This document shows positions 25,603-33,776 of a stretch of 64,000 bases of DNA, one piece after another; the first letter of the stretch is position 1; each line of letters begins with the position of its first letter. The notes under the pieces were generated by a model. That model worked only from the letters and a program-made list of their open reading frames with translations, had not been told where the DNA came from and searched no databases. The stretch covers positions 2,170,001-2,234,000 of the forward strand of contig OZ241354.1 of the NCBI GenBank assembly GCA_965199945.1, written 5' to 3'. Made by a program: the position numbers and the translations under genes. Source of the stretch: VXYL01 sp965199945 (lineage in GTDB: Bacteria; Pseudomonadota; Gammaproteobacteria; Pseudomonadales; Azotimanducaceae).

Positions 25603-27561
25603 TTATTCGCCCATGAGATTCAGGAGCAGTTTGTTGATGCGCTGCACGTAGGCGCCCGGCTCGGCGATCGGGTTGCCTTCGGCGAGGGCGGCCTGGTCGA
25701 AGACGATTGCCGCCAAATCCTCGAAGCGGTCTTCGTCCGCCTCGGCGTCGAGGCGCGCGATCAGCGGGTGCGCGAGATTGACTTCGAGATGCGGCTTGCT
25801 GGTCGGCGCTTCCTGCCCGGTGGCTTCGAGGATGCGTCGCATCTGCAGGCCGACGTCGTCTTCGCCGAGCACCAGACACGCCGGCGAGTCGGTGAGCCGC
25901 GACGATTTGCGCACGCTCTCCACCTTGTCGCCGAGCGCATCGGCCATGCGCTTGAGCAGCGGCGCGTCTGCCGGCTCGTCCTTCGAGTCCTGGTCGGCGT
26001 CTTCTTCGTCCTCTACGTCGAAGTCGAGCTCGCCTCTGGCGACGTCGCGGAACTCCTTGCCCTCGAACTCGTTGGCGAAGGACATCCACCACTCGTCGAT
26101 CCGGTCGGTGAGCAGCAGCACTTCGATGCCGCGCTTGCGGAACACCTCCAAGTGCGGGCTCTGCCGTGCCGCGGCATCGGATTCGGCGATCAGGTAGTAG
26201 ATCTTCTGCTGCTCTTTCGGGCTCTCCGTGCCAGAGTCCGCCTCTTTCTGGTCTTCCGCCGCTTCATCGGTAGCGGGGACGTCTTCCTTGGCCGCAGACG
26301 CCCGTTCCATGTAGTCGCGCAGAGACACCCGTGGAACCGGATTCGAGTCGTGGGTGGAGGCGAAGCGCAGCAGGCCGAGCAGCGCGTCCTTGTTGGCGAA
26401 GTCTTCGCCCACGCCTTCCTTCAGCACTTGGCCGAACTCGTCCCAGACCTCGCCGTAGGCGTCGGCGTCCATCTTGCCGAGCATGTCCAGCGCGCGCTTG
26501 GTCAAGGCGCTCTTGATGGTGCGCACGCGGTCGTCCTCCTGGAGGATTTCGCGGGAGACGTTCAGCGGCAGGTCGCCGCAGTCGACGATGCCGCGCACGA
26601 AGCGCAGATACAGCGGCAGGAACTGCGCGGCTTCGTCCATGATGAAGACGCGCTGCACGTAGAGCTTGAGGCCGCGCGGCAGTTCGCGGTTCCACAGGTC
26701 GAAGGGCGCGCGCTTGGGAATGTAGAGCAGGCTGGTGTATTCGAGCTTGCCTTCCACTTTGTTGTGGCTCCACGCCACCGGGTCCTCGAAGTCGTGGGAG
26801 ATGTGCTTGTAGAACTCCTTGTATTCGTCGTCGCCGACATCGTTGCGCGGCCGGGTCCAGAGCGCCTTGGCGGCGTTGACGGTCTCGAGTTCGGGGGCGG
26901 CAGCCTGCTCGTCCTCCCCTTGCTGCTCCTTCGCCATCCGCACCGGCACCGCCACATGGTCGGAATAGCGGCGCACCACCGAGCGCAGCCGAAAGCCGTC
27001 GGCGAACTCGCGGGCGTCGTCCTTGAGGCGCAGGGTCACCTTGGTGCCCCGAGGGGCCGACTCCACGCTCTCGACCGTGAACTCTTCCTCGCCGTTGGAC
27101 GTCCAGCGCGTTGCCTCGTCCTCTCCGGCGCGCCGGGTCAGCACGTCCACCTCCTTGGCGACGATGAACGAGCTGTAGAAGCCGACGCCGAATTGGCCGA
27201 TCAGCGCGCTGTCCTTGCGCTGGTCGCCGGTCAGGCGCGAGAAGAACTCCTCGGTGCCGGACTTGGCGATGGTGCCGAGGTGCTCGACGACCTCGGCGCG
27301 GCTCATGCCGATGCCGTTGTCCTGGATCGACACCGTCGCCGCGTCCTTGTCGAACTCCACGAGGATGCGGAAGTCGGCGTCGTCGGTGATCAGCGCGTCG
27401 TCCTTGAGCGCCTCGAAGCGCAGCCGGTCGATGGCGTCCGAGGCATTCGAGATCAGCTCGCGCAGAAAGATCTCCCGGTTCGAGTACAGGGAGTTGATCA
27501 TCAGCTTGAGCAGCTTGCGGGCTTCGGTTTGGAAGCCGAGGGTCTGGGCAGTTTCGGTCAT
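25603..27561 (-). CDS. htpG: molecular chaperone HtpG (Hsp90)
   Basis: A 652-residue cytosolic Hsp90. The GHKL ATPase motifs are SNREIFLRELISNASDAIDR, IQDNGIGMSRAEVVEHLGTI and GQFGVGFYSSFIVA. The middle domain has VDCGDLPLNVSREILQED. Between middle and C-terminal domains there is a long acidic, low-complexity linker rich in E and D (around residues 430-470), longer than in E. coli HtpG. I chose the ATG at 27561, giving the usual MTETAQTLGFQTEA start. Confidence 0.95.
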   Translation of the reverse strand: MTETAQTLGFQTEARKLLKLMINSLYSNREIFLRELISNASDAIDRLRFEALKDDALITDDADFRILVEFDKDAATVSIQDNGIGMSRAEVVEHLGTIAKSGTEEFFSRLTGDQRKDSALIGQFGVGFYSSFIVAKEVDVLTRRAGEDEATRWTSNGEEEFTVESVESAPRGTKVTLRLKDDAREFADGFRLRSVVRRYSDHVAVPVRMAKEQQGEDEQAAAPELETVNAAKALWTRPRNDVGDDEYKEFYKHISHDFEDPVAWSHNKVEGKLEYTSLLYIPKRAPFDLWNRELPRGLKLYVQRVFIMDEAAQFLPLYLRFVRGIVDCGDLPLNVSREILQEDDRVRTIKSALTKRALDMLGKMDADAYGEVWDEFGQVLKEGVGEDFANKDALLGLLRFASTHDSNPVPRVSLRDYMERASAAKEDVPATDEAAEDQKEADSGTESPKEQQKIYYLIAESDAAARQSPHLEVFRKRGIEVLLLTDRIDEWWMSFANEFEGKEFRDVARGELDFDVEDEEDADQDSKDEPADAPLLKRMADALGDKVESVRKSSRLTDSPACLVLGEDDVGLQMRRILEATGQEAPTSKPHLEVNLAHPLIARLDAEADEDRFEDLAAIVFDQAALAEGNPIAEPGAYVQRINKLLLNLMGE

Positions 27562-27710
27562 GGCGGTGCGCGGCGGTCGTGAGGGTGAGTGGAACGCCGG
27601 GGGCCGGCCTTGCCGCCCCAGGCAGTGTCGTGGGAGTCGCTCGGACATCCAAGCAGGCTGTCGTCGCGTTCAAGTCATCATTGGATCCTCAAGCCCTCCT
27701 TGCGGTCGCT

Positions 27711-28586
27711 TCAGTCCCAGCCCGTGCTCGCCGCCAAGGCATTGCCGATCTCCGCCAGGCTCCGCACCGTGGCGACGCCGGCGTCTTCCAGCGCCGCGTA
27801 CTTTTCCGCCGCCGTGCCTTTGCCGCCGGCGATGATCGCGCCGGCATGGCCCATGCGCTTGCCCGGCGGCGCCGTGGCGCCGGCGATGTAGGCGACGACC
27901 GGCTTGCGGACGTGTTCGGCAATGAAAGCAGCCGCCTCTTCTTCGGCGCTGCCGCCGATCTCGCCGACCAGGACGATGGCTTCCGTGGCGTCGTCGGCCT
28001 CGAACAGCGCCAGCACGTCGTTGAAGTGGGTGCCCGGAATGGGGTCGCCGCCGATGCCGACGCAGCTGGACTGCCCGTAGCCGCGGTCGGTGGTCTGCTT
28101 CACCGCCTCGTAGGTGAGCGTGCCGGAGCGCGACACCACGCCGACCTTGCCCGGCAGGTGGATGTCGCCCGGCATGATGCCGATCTTGCACTCGCCGGGC
28201 GTGATGACGCCGGGACAGTTCGGGCCGATCAGGCGCGCGCCGGCGTTGTCGATGCGCGCCTTGACGGCGAGCATGTCGAGTACCGGGATGCCTTCGGTGA
28301 TGCACACGATCAGTTCGATGCCGGCGTCCACCGCCTCCAGAATCGAATCCATGCAGAAGCGGGCGGGAACGTAGATCACGGATGCCGTGGCTTCCGTCTG
28401 CGCCACGGCTTCCGCCACCGTGTCGAAGACCGGCAGGCCCAGATGCGCGCTGCCGCCTTTGCCGGGCGTGACGCCGCCCACCAGCTGGGTGCCGTAGGCA
28501 AGCGCCTGCTCGCTGTGCAGGGTGCCTTGGGAACCGGTGAAGCCCTGGCAGATCACCCGCGTGTCGCGGTTCACGAGAATGCTCAT
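27711..28586 (-). CDS. sucD: succinate-CoA ligase subunit alpha SucD
   Basis: A 291-residue subunit of the TCA-cycle enzyme that makes ATP or GTP from succinyl-CoA. The CoA-binding Rossmann start MSILVNRDTRVICQGFTG, the GPNCPGVITPGECKIGIMPG segment and the phosphohistidine region (GHAGAIIAGGKGTAAEK) are present. Its ATG overlaps the sucC stop by four bases. Confidence 0.96.
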   Translation of the reverse strand: MSILVNRDTRVICQGFTGSQGTLHSEQALAYGTQLVGGVTPGKGGSAHLGLPVFDTVAEAVAQTEATASVIYVPARFCMDSILEAVDAGIELIVCITEGIPVLDMLAVKARIDNAGARLIGPNCPGVITPGECKIGIMPGDIHLPGKVGVVSRSGTLTYEAVKQTTDRGYGQSSCVGIGGDPIPGTHFNDVLALFEADDATEAIVLVGEIGGSAEEEAAAFIAEHVRKPVVAYIAGATAPPGKRMGHAGAIIAGGKGTAAEKYAALEDAGVATVRSLAEIGNALAASTGWD

Positions 28587-29794
28587 CGGCTGCCCCCTGC
28601 CGCCTCGGAGGCCCCGCTATCGGGTGCGCCGTCTCCGTTCGCCGCGGCGACGGCCTGGCGCGCGGCGTCCTCGAGGGATGCGGCGGTGGCGATGGCAAGG
28701 TCGCTCGCCGCCAGCACGGCAAGGCCCGCTGCTGCGTTGTTGCCCTCGAAGCGCACCACCACCGGCACTTCGACCCCCACCTGCTTGACGGCGGCGATGA
28801 TGCCTTCGGCGATGACCTTGCAGGAGACGATGCCGCCGAAGATGTTGATGAGCACGGCGCGGACGCCGGCGTCCGAGAGGATGATCTTGAACGCCTCGGC
28901 CACGGCCTCTTCCGTCGCGCCTCCGCCGACGTCCAGGAAGTTCGCCGGGCTGCCGCCGTGCAGCTTCACGAGGTCCATCGTGCCCATGGCCAGCCCGGCG
29001 CCGTTGACCATGCAGCCGATGCTGCCGTCGAGGGCGACGTAGTTGAGGCCGAACTTGCCGGCCTCGGCCTCGCGTTCGTCCTCCTGGGACAAGTCGCGCT
29101 GCGCCGCCAGCGCCTGCTGCCGGTAGAGGGCGTTGTTGTCCACGTTGATCTTGGCGTCGAGACAGAGCACGTCGCCGTCCTCGGTGACCACCAGCGGGTT
29201 GACTTCCACCAGCGAACAGTCGCATTCGTGGAACAGCCGCGAAAGGCGCAGGAAGACGTCCGCGAATTGCCCCACCTGCTTGTCCGAGAGGCCGAGCGCG
29301 AACGCCATCGCCCGGCCTTGGAAGGGTTGCGCGCCGGTGGCGGGATCGATGCTGGCGCGGATGATCTTCTCTGGCGTCTGCGCCGCGACCTGCTCGATTT
29401 CCACGCCGCCTTCCGTGGACGCCATCACCACCACGCGGCGGCTGGCACGGTCCACCACCGCGCCCAAGTAGAGTTCGCGGGCGATGCGCGCCGGGCGCTC
29501 GACGAAGATTTTGGCGACGGGCTGACCGTCGGCGCCGGTCTGCACCGTGACCAAGCGGCGGCCAAGCCAGGACGCGGCGAAGTCGCGCACCGCGTCAAGG
29601 CTGTCCAGCACCTTGACGCCGCCGGCCTTGCCGCGGCCACCGGCGTGAACCTGCACTTTGCACACCCAGGCGTCGCCGCCGAGTTCCCGTGCCGCCGCCG
29701 CCGCTTCGTCCGGCGTCGCCGCGGCCTTGCCTTCGCCGACCGGCAGGCCGTGTTGCCGGAACAGCTCCTTCGCTTGGTATTCGTGCAGATTCAT
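28583..29794 (-). CDS. sucC: succinate-CoA ligase subunit beta SucC
   Basis: A 403-residue ATP-grasp subunit starting MNLHEYQAKELFRQHGLPV. The nucleotide-binding KVQVHAGGRGKAGGVK and the SLVEVNPLVVTEDGDVLCLDAKI metal-binding segment are clear. A proline- and alanine-rich tail of about 15 residues (GAPDSGASEAAGG) extends beyond the usual end. The start codon shares a base with the lpdA stop (TGATG), showing tight coupling. Confidence 0.96.
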   Translation of the reverse strand: MNLHEYQAKELFRQHGLPVGEGKAAATPDEAAAAARELGGDAWVCKVQVHAGGRGKAGGVKVLDSLDAVRDFAASWLGRRLVTVQTGADGQPVAKIFVERPARIARELYLGAVVDRASRRVVVMASTEGGVEIEQVAAQTPEKIIRASIDPATGAQPFQGRAMAFALGLSDKQVGQFADVFLRLSRLFHECDCSLVEVNPLVVTEDGDVLCLDAKINVDNNALYRQQALAAQRDLSQEDEREAEAGKFGLNYVALDGSIGCMVNGAGLAMGTMDLVKLHGGSPANFLDVGGGATEEAVAEAFKIILSDAGVRAVLINIFGGIVSCKVIAEGIIAAVKQVGVEVPVVVRFEGNNAAAGLAVLAASDLAIATAASLEDAARQAVAAANGDGAPDSGASEAAGGSR

Positions 29795-31233
29795 CAGTTG
29801 CGCCGGGCTCTGTTGACCATGTGGATGGCGTTGCCGGAGACGCCGAGGGCCGCCTCGTGAACGGCCTCGGAGAGCGTCGGATGCGCGAACATGGTGAGCG
29901 CCAGATCCTCCGCCGCGGCGTCGAACTCCATGGCGATGACGGCCTGGCCGATCAGCTCGCTCGCCTGCGGGCCGAATATCTGCACCCCGCGGATGCGGTC
30001 GGTCTCGGCTTCGGCGACGACCTTCACCATGCCCGTGCCGTCGTTGGCCGCCAGCGCGCGTCCGGTCGCGGCGAAGGAAAACGTGCCGACGTTGGCCGCC
30101 TCGCCGGCGGCCTTCAGTTCGTCCTCCGTCTTGCCGACCCAGGCGACTTCCGGGTGCGTGTAGATGACGGATGGAATGCAGTCGTAGTTCACCAGCGGCT
30201 TGCCGCCGTGGATGCGCTCGACCACCATGACGCCTTCTTCGATGCCCTTGTGCGCCAGCATCGGCCCGCGCACCGCGTCGCCCACCGCGTACACGCCGGG
30301 GGCGTCGGTGGCGCATTGCTCGTCCACGCCGAGGCATCCGTTCTCGTCTACGGTTACGCCCGAATCCACGGCGAGCAGATCCTCGACACAGGGCTTCCGC
30401 CCGACGGCGACGATCAGCTTGTCCACGGTCAAGTCGTGGTCGCCTTGTTCGTCCGAATAGGAAACCTGAACGCCGTCGGTGCCTGCCCGTGCGGCGGCGA
30501 CCCGCGCCCCGAGGCGGATGTCCAGACCTTGGCGGGCGAACTCGCGCAGGGCGTCGCGGGCGATGCGCCGATCCACCATCGGCAGGAAGTCCGGCAACGC
30601 TTCCAGCACCACGACGTCGGAACCAAGCCGCCGCCAGACGCTGCCAAGCTCCAGGCCGATGACGCCAGCGCCGATCACGCCGAGGCGCGGCGGCACGGCA
30701 TCGAATGCCAAAGCGCCGCTGGAATCGACAATCGACTCGCCGTCGCAGGGCGCCGCCGGGATGTCGATGGGTACGGAACCGGGCGCCAGCACCACGTTCG
30801 AGGCTTGAATCTCCCGCGCCTCGCCGTCCCGGGGCGTGAACGCGACTTTCCGCTCGGCGAGCAGCCGGCCGTGGCCGGCGAGGGCGTCGACGCCGTTGCC
30901 GGAGAAGAGCGAGGCAATGCCGCCGGTGAGCTGGTTCACCACCGAATCCTTGCGCGCGATCATGCGCGGCACGTCCACTTCAATGCTGCCGACGTTGATG
31001 CCGAGGGCGGAGAACTTCTCGCTCGCTTCGGCGTACTTGTGCGATGCGTCGAGCAGCGCCTTGGACGGAATGCAGCCCCAGTTCAGGCAGGTGCCGCCGA
31101 GTGTCGGCTGGCCGTCGGCGGCGACGGACTTGTCGATGCAGGCCGTCTTCATGCCAAGCTGCGCACCGCGAATGGCCGCCGCATAGCCGGCCGGCCCGGC
31201 ACCGATGACAATCAAGTCGTAGACGTCGTCCAT
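29794..31233 (-). CDS. lpdA: dihydrolipoyl dehydrogenase LpdA (E3)
   Basis: A 479-residue FAD-dependent E3 subunit that reoxidises lipoamide of 2-oxoacid dehydrogenase complexes. The FAD-binding motif VIGAGPAGYAAAIRGAQLG, the redox-active disulfide in GGTCLNWGCIPSKALLD, the NAD-binding GAGVIGLELGSVW and the C-terminal FAHPTLSEAVHEAA (His-Glu active-site pair region) are all intact. Its place directly upstream of sucCD suggests it serves 2-oxoglutarate dehydrogenase. sucA and sucB are not upstream as expected; the accessory island begins there. Confidence 0.95.
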   Translation of the reverse strand: MDDVYDLIVIGAGPAGYAAAIRGAQLGMKTACIDKSVAADGQPTLGGTCLNWGCIPSKALLDASHKYAEASEKFSALGINVGSIEVDVPRMIARKDSVVNQLTGGIASLFSGNGVDALAGHGRLLAERKVAFTPRDGEAREIQASNVVLAPGSVPIDIPAAPCDGESIVDSSGALAFDAVPPRLGVIGAGVIGLELGSVWRRLGSDVVVLEALPDFLPMVDRRIARDALREFARQGLDIRLGARVAAARAGTDGVQVSYSDEQGDHDLTVDKLIVAVGRKPCVEDLLAVDSGVTVDENGCLGVDEQCATDAPGVYAVGDAVRGPMLAHKGIEEGVMVVERIHGGKPLVNYDCIPSVIYTHPEVAWVGKTEDELKAAGEAANVGTFSFAATGRALAANDGTGMVKVVAEAETDRIRGVQIFGPQASELIGQAVIAMEFDAAAEDLALTMFAHPTLSEAVHEAALGVSGNAIHMVNRARRN

Positions 31234-31530
31234 TGCGCGTCGCGTTCCCCCCGGCGTCGGCGTCGCCAACGCTCCACGGCGCCGATTCTAGCAGCCACTG
31301 CCGGTAGCTGCGCCATGTTATGCAGCCGGAAATAGCTCGCGTTCGGGGCAAGGATGTTCGCATCGACCGGGGTCGCGCGGATGCGAAAGCGCGCCGCGTA
31401 CTTGGGGAAGACAAGACGCAGGGCGGCTTCGCACAGCAAGGCCGCGAGGAGCACCGACGCCGCGACCAGGCAGAACCGCGCGGCGAGATCTTGCGCTTTC
31501 TTCTTGGACGGCAGTTCTTGCCGTTCACTT
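31212..31530 (-). pseudogene. truncated copy of the SGNH-hydrolase gene
   Basis: Translation gives QDLAARFCLVAASVLLAALL then CEAALRLVFPKY, almost identical to the signal-anchor of the SGNH gene at 55976-57934, and then jumps to ATPVDANILAPNASY, matching that protein near residues 440-460. About 1.2 kb of the middle and all of the end are missing. The fragment overlaps the lpdA start by about 20 bases. It lies just downstream of a sulfotransferase gene, as an intact copy would. Confidence 0.75.
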
Positions 31531-31538
31531 CCGGGCGC

Positions 31539-32414
31539 TCAGCGGTAGCCGAACATGGCCATCGTGCGACCGTGCGCACGGACGATTTCATGCACTTGGC
31601 TCTGGCTCAGAAGGCGACGCCCGTCTCCTGTCTTCCCGGAGCGAAAGAACGCCCGTCCCGGCGGCGCTTCGTTGAAGCCCTCCTCCCGCTCGCGCTGGCG
31701 CAGCGAGGAGAAGTCCGAAGACGCGGCCGCCCGGCGCAGGCGGGCTTGGTCGGCAGCGCCGTCCAGACGCAGAAAGCGCGCCACCCTGCCGAGCTCTCCA
31801 GCCGTGTCCGCCAACAGATCCTCGTAGCGCACCGTCAGCAAGGGGAAGGGCGCGTCGCGCCAGCTCCGCACGTGGCCCGACCAGTCGAGCAGCGGCTGCC
31901 CCAGCCTCGGCCCGTCGGGGCCGCGCAGCCAGGCGCGCGCGTTGCACACGAAGTCGACGCCTTCGGAGAATCTGTCGTAGCCAGCGTAGAACGTCCAGGA
32001 GACAGCGACGTCGAGGGGATTGCGAACGAGGTAGACGGCGGCAACGGTGATGTCGTCTGGAAACAGCGGCTCGCCGCCCGGAGTGGGCAGATAGGCGTCG
32101 TGGGCAACATAGAAGAAGGGCGTCGGGCTGGCCGCGTGCCGCTCGGCCCGCGCCCGATGCACGGCCGGGCGCAGCCGCGCCACTTCGTCGTCCGTGTAGT
32201 CCGCGGACGCCAGACCCGAGAACTCGTCGAAAGGCCGTCGGCCTCCCGTGGTACCGCCCGGCAGCGCGGCGCGCAGCTCGTTGATGGGAACCGGCGCATC
32301 CGCGCCGGCGAGGAAATTGGCGAGCAGCGCCCGCAGCCAAGTGCTGCCGGATTTCGGATAGGCCGCAAGCCAGACGACGCACTGCGTGCCGCAGAGCCGG
32401 CGCGCTTGGGGCAC
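31539..32414 (-). CDS. sulfotransferase family protein (copy a)
   Basis: A 291-residue PAPS-dependent sulfotransferase. The 5'-phosphosulfate loop is AAYPKSGSTWLRALLANF near the N-terminus, and the 3'-phosphate motif is YLVRNPLDVAVSWTF at about residues 127-141. The end is the typical helical MFGYR tail. The GTG at 32414 is two bases from the stop of the HPr-kinase-like gene, so the two are coupled. In the RiPP context it may sulfate the peptide or a linked molecule; this is inference. It is related to copies b and c but is the most divergent of the three. Confidence 0.85.
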   Translation of the reverse strand: MPQARRLCGTQCVVWLAAYPKSGSTWLRALLANFLAGADAPVPINELRAALPGGTTGGRRPFDEFSGLASADYTDDEVARLRPAVHRARAERHAASPTPFFYVAHDAYLPTPGGEPLFPDDITVAAVYLVRNPLDVAVSWTFYAGYDRFSEGVDFVCNARAWLRGPDGPRLGQPLLDWSGHVRSWRDAPFPLLTVRYEDLLADTAGELGRVARFLRLDGAADQARLRRAAASSDFSSLRQREREEGFNEAPPGRAFFRSGKTGDGRRLLSQSQVHEIVRAHGRTMAMFGYR

Positions 32415-32416
32415 GT

Positions 32417-33358
32417 TCAGCCGTCCTCGGCAAGCGCACGGGAGAGTGCGGCGACGCCCTCGTCGAATCGGGCCGGCGTCACGGCGCGGTGGAAGGCGAA
32501 CATATCGACCTCTCGAACCAAGCGCGTCAACCACTCGAAAAGCCGGGCGCGACCGACAATCGCGACCGCATACGGTCGGCGATGGATTGCGCCGTAGGCG
32601 GCGCGAATCGCCTCGTTGCCGCGCAGCGGCGCATCGCGCAGCGGATTGCCGGGCTGATGCGACTCCGCCAGCACGCGCAGTGTCCGCAAGCGGCCTTCCA
32701 CCCGCGAAGAGAGTGTCGGCGCCACGGCGTAGCGCTTGTCGAAGTCGGCGACCTCGCGCACCGGTCCGCTTGCGGGCAGCCCGACGAGCGCCAGCGCCTT
32801 CGGCCACAGCTTGAGATCTTCGTAGCGGTAGCAGAACGCCCCGGAGTCGAGGCGATTCGGGTCGAGGAGCAGCACGTCGTCGGCGAAGAACGGATGGCCG
32901 CGCACCGAGAGCGCCGCCGCCAAGGTCGATTTGCCGCTCGCCGATGCGCCGACGAACGCATGCACGTTCGCGCCTTCGGCGACTGCGCTGGCGTGCAGAG
33001 GAAGCAGACCCCGCTGCATGGCCAGCACCGGCCAAGCCGTGCCGAGCAGGAACAGCCGTAAATCCGCGGCGCCGACTCCCTCTTCGACCGCGTAGCGGAT
33101 GACCTCGCCGCCTTCGACGAGAAAACGGATGCCGCAGGGCAGCGTGATCAGCACGCGATCTCCGGCGCACTGCCACGCCAATCCCCCGTCGTCGGCGTCC
33201 GGCAGCGCATCCGGCACCTCGCCACGCGCGATGGCTACGTCTGCGCCTTGGGCCGAGAGCCACGGTGCCGCCGCTGCGCCAAGATCGCAGTCGACCGTCA
33301 CCGTGAAAGGCGTCGCCGCCACAGACAAATGGCGACGAGGCAAGGCGCCTGACGTCAA
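32417..33358 (-). CDS. HPr kinase-like peptide kinase (copy a)
   Basis: A 313-residue P-loop kinase of the HPr kinase/phosphorylase superfamily without the HPrK N-terminal domain. Walker A is GASASGKST at residues 137-145, preceded by LPLHASAV and followed by the FADDVLLLDPN acidic motif. In paeninodin-type lasso clusters, a kinase of this kind phosphorylates the C-terminal serine of the precursor; both candidate precursors here end in Ser. The TTG start at 33358 overlaps the stop of precursor 1 (TTGA), which argues for a shared translation unit. The sulfotransferase follows at once. Confidence 0.75.
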   Translation of the reverse strand: MTSGALPRRHLSVAATPFTVTVDCDLGAAAAPWLSAQGADVAIARGEVPDALPDADDGGLAWQCAGDRVLITLPCGIRFLVEGGEVIRYAVEEGVGAADLRLFLLGTAWPVLAMQRGLLPLHASAVAEGANVHAFVGASASGKSTLAAALSVRGHPFFADDVLLLDPNRLDSGAFCYRYEDLKLWPKALALVGLPASGPVREVADFDKRYAVAPTLSSRVEGRLRTLRVLAESHQPGNPLRDAPLRGNEAIRAAYGAIHRRPYAVAIVGRARLFEWLTRLVREVDMFAFHRAVTPARFDEGVAALSRALAEDG

Positions 33359-33541
33359 CTCGTTGGCGTTGAGGTCGGGGCGGGGACGCCGGCGGGTTCG
33401 TTGGCGGGGCCCTTGAAGGTTCTTACGTCGTCGAGCACCTCAGAGCCCTTTTCGAGTTTCGGCGGAGTCCAAGGCCTGCGCTGCCCTCTTGCTGCTGCCG
33501 GATTATCGGGGGGGGGGGGGGGGGGGGGGGGATCCGCACAT
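33355..33541 (-). CDS. candidate RiPP precursor peptide 1 (out of frame at printed tract length)
   Basis: ATG at 33541 sits seven bases after a GGAG Shine-Dalgarno. After M-C-G-S comes a run of 24 C bases. In the frame downstream of the tract I read DNPAAARGQ, then the leader RRPWTPPKLEKGSEVLDDV, then RTFK, then the putative core GPANEPAGVPAPTSTPTS and a stop that overlaps the kinase start. W-x-x-P-x-L-x-x-G mirrors the YxxPxL leader motif bound by lasso RRE proteins. With 24 C the ATG frame stops right after the tract (PPR-stop), so the peptide would not be made; 23 or 26 C would restore it. The precursor call is inference from motif, length, position and the paralogue at 48002. Confidence 0.55.
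33508..33531. repeat. poly-G tract (24 G on plus strand)
   Basis: A homopolymer of 24 G, read as C on the minus strand inside precursor 1. The paralogous tract at 48152-48165 has 14. Such tracts slip during replication; the exact count may also be a sequencing or assembly error. Confidence 0.7.
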
Positions 33542-33776
33542 CAAATCGCTCCGAGTGGCTTCCATGCAAAAGACCATGCCATAGCCGCGAGGCCCGTGTC
33601 AACGACTCGCACGACTCGCTTCGAGTTGGGTGCGCGACATGTGGCGGCATCGCCCGCCGGGGCGATTTCCCACGTCCGGCCGGGGCGAAGTCTGCGGCCA
33701 CGAAGCGGCGATTTCCTACATCCCGCCGGGGCGATGGCGCACAACACGGCCCTCGGCGGCGCGGTAGCGTGTGCAT

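Noticed and set aside
27562..27710. Possible heat-shock (sigma-32) promoter before htpG
   Set aside because: A CTTGAA -35 is present near 27670, but no CCCCAT-like -10 is found at the right distance.
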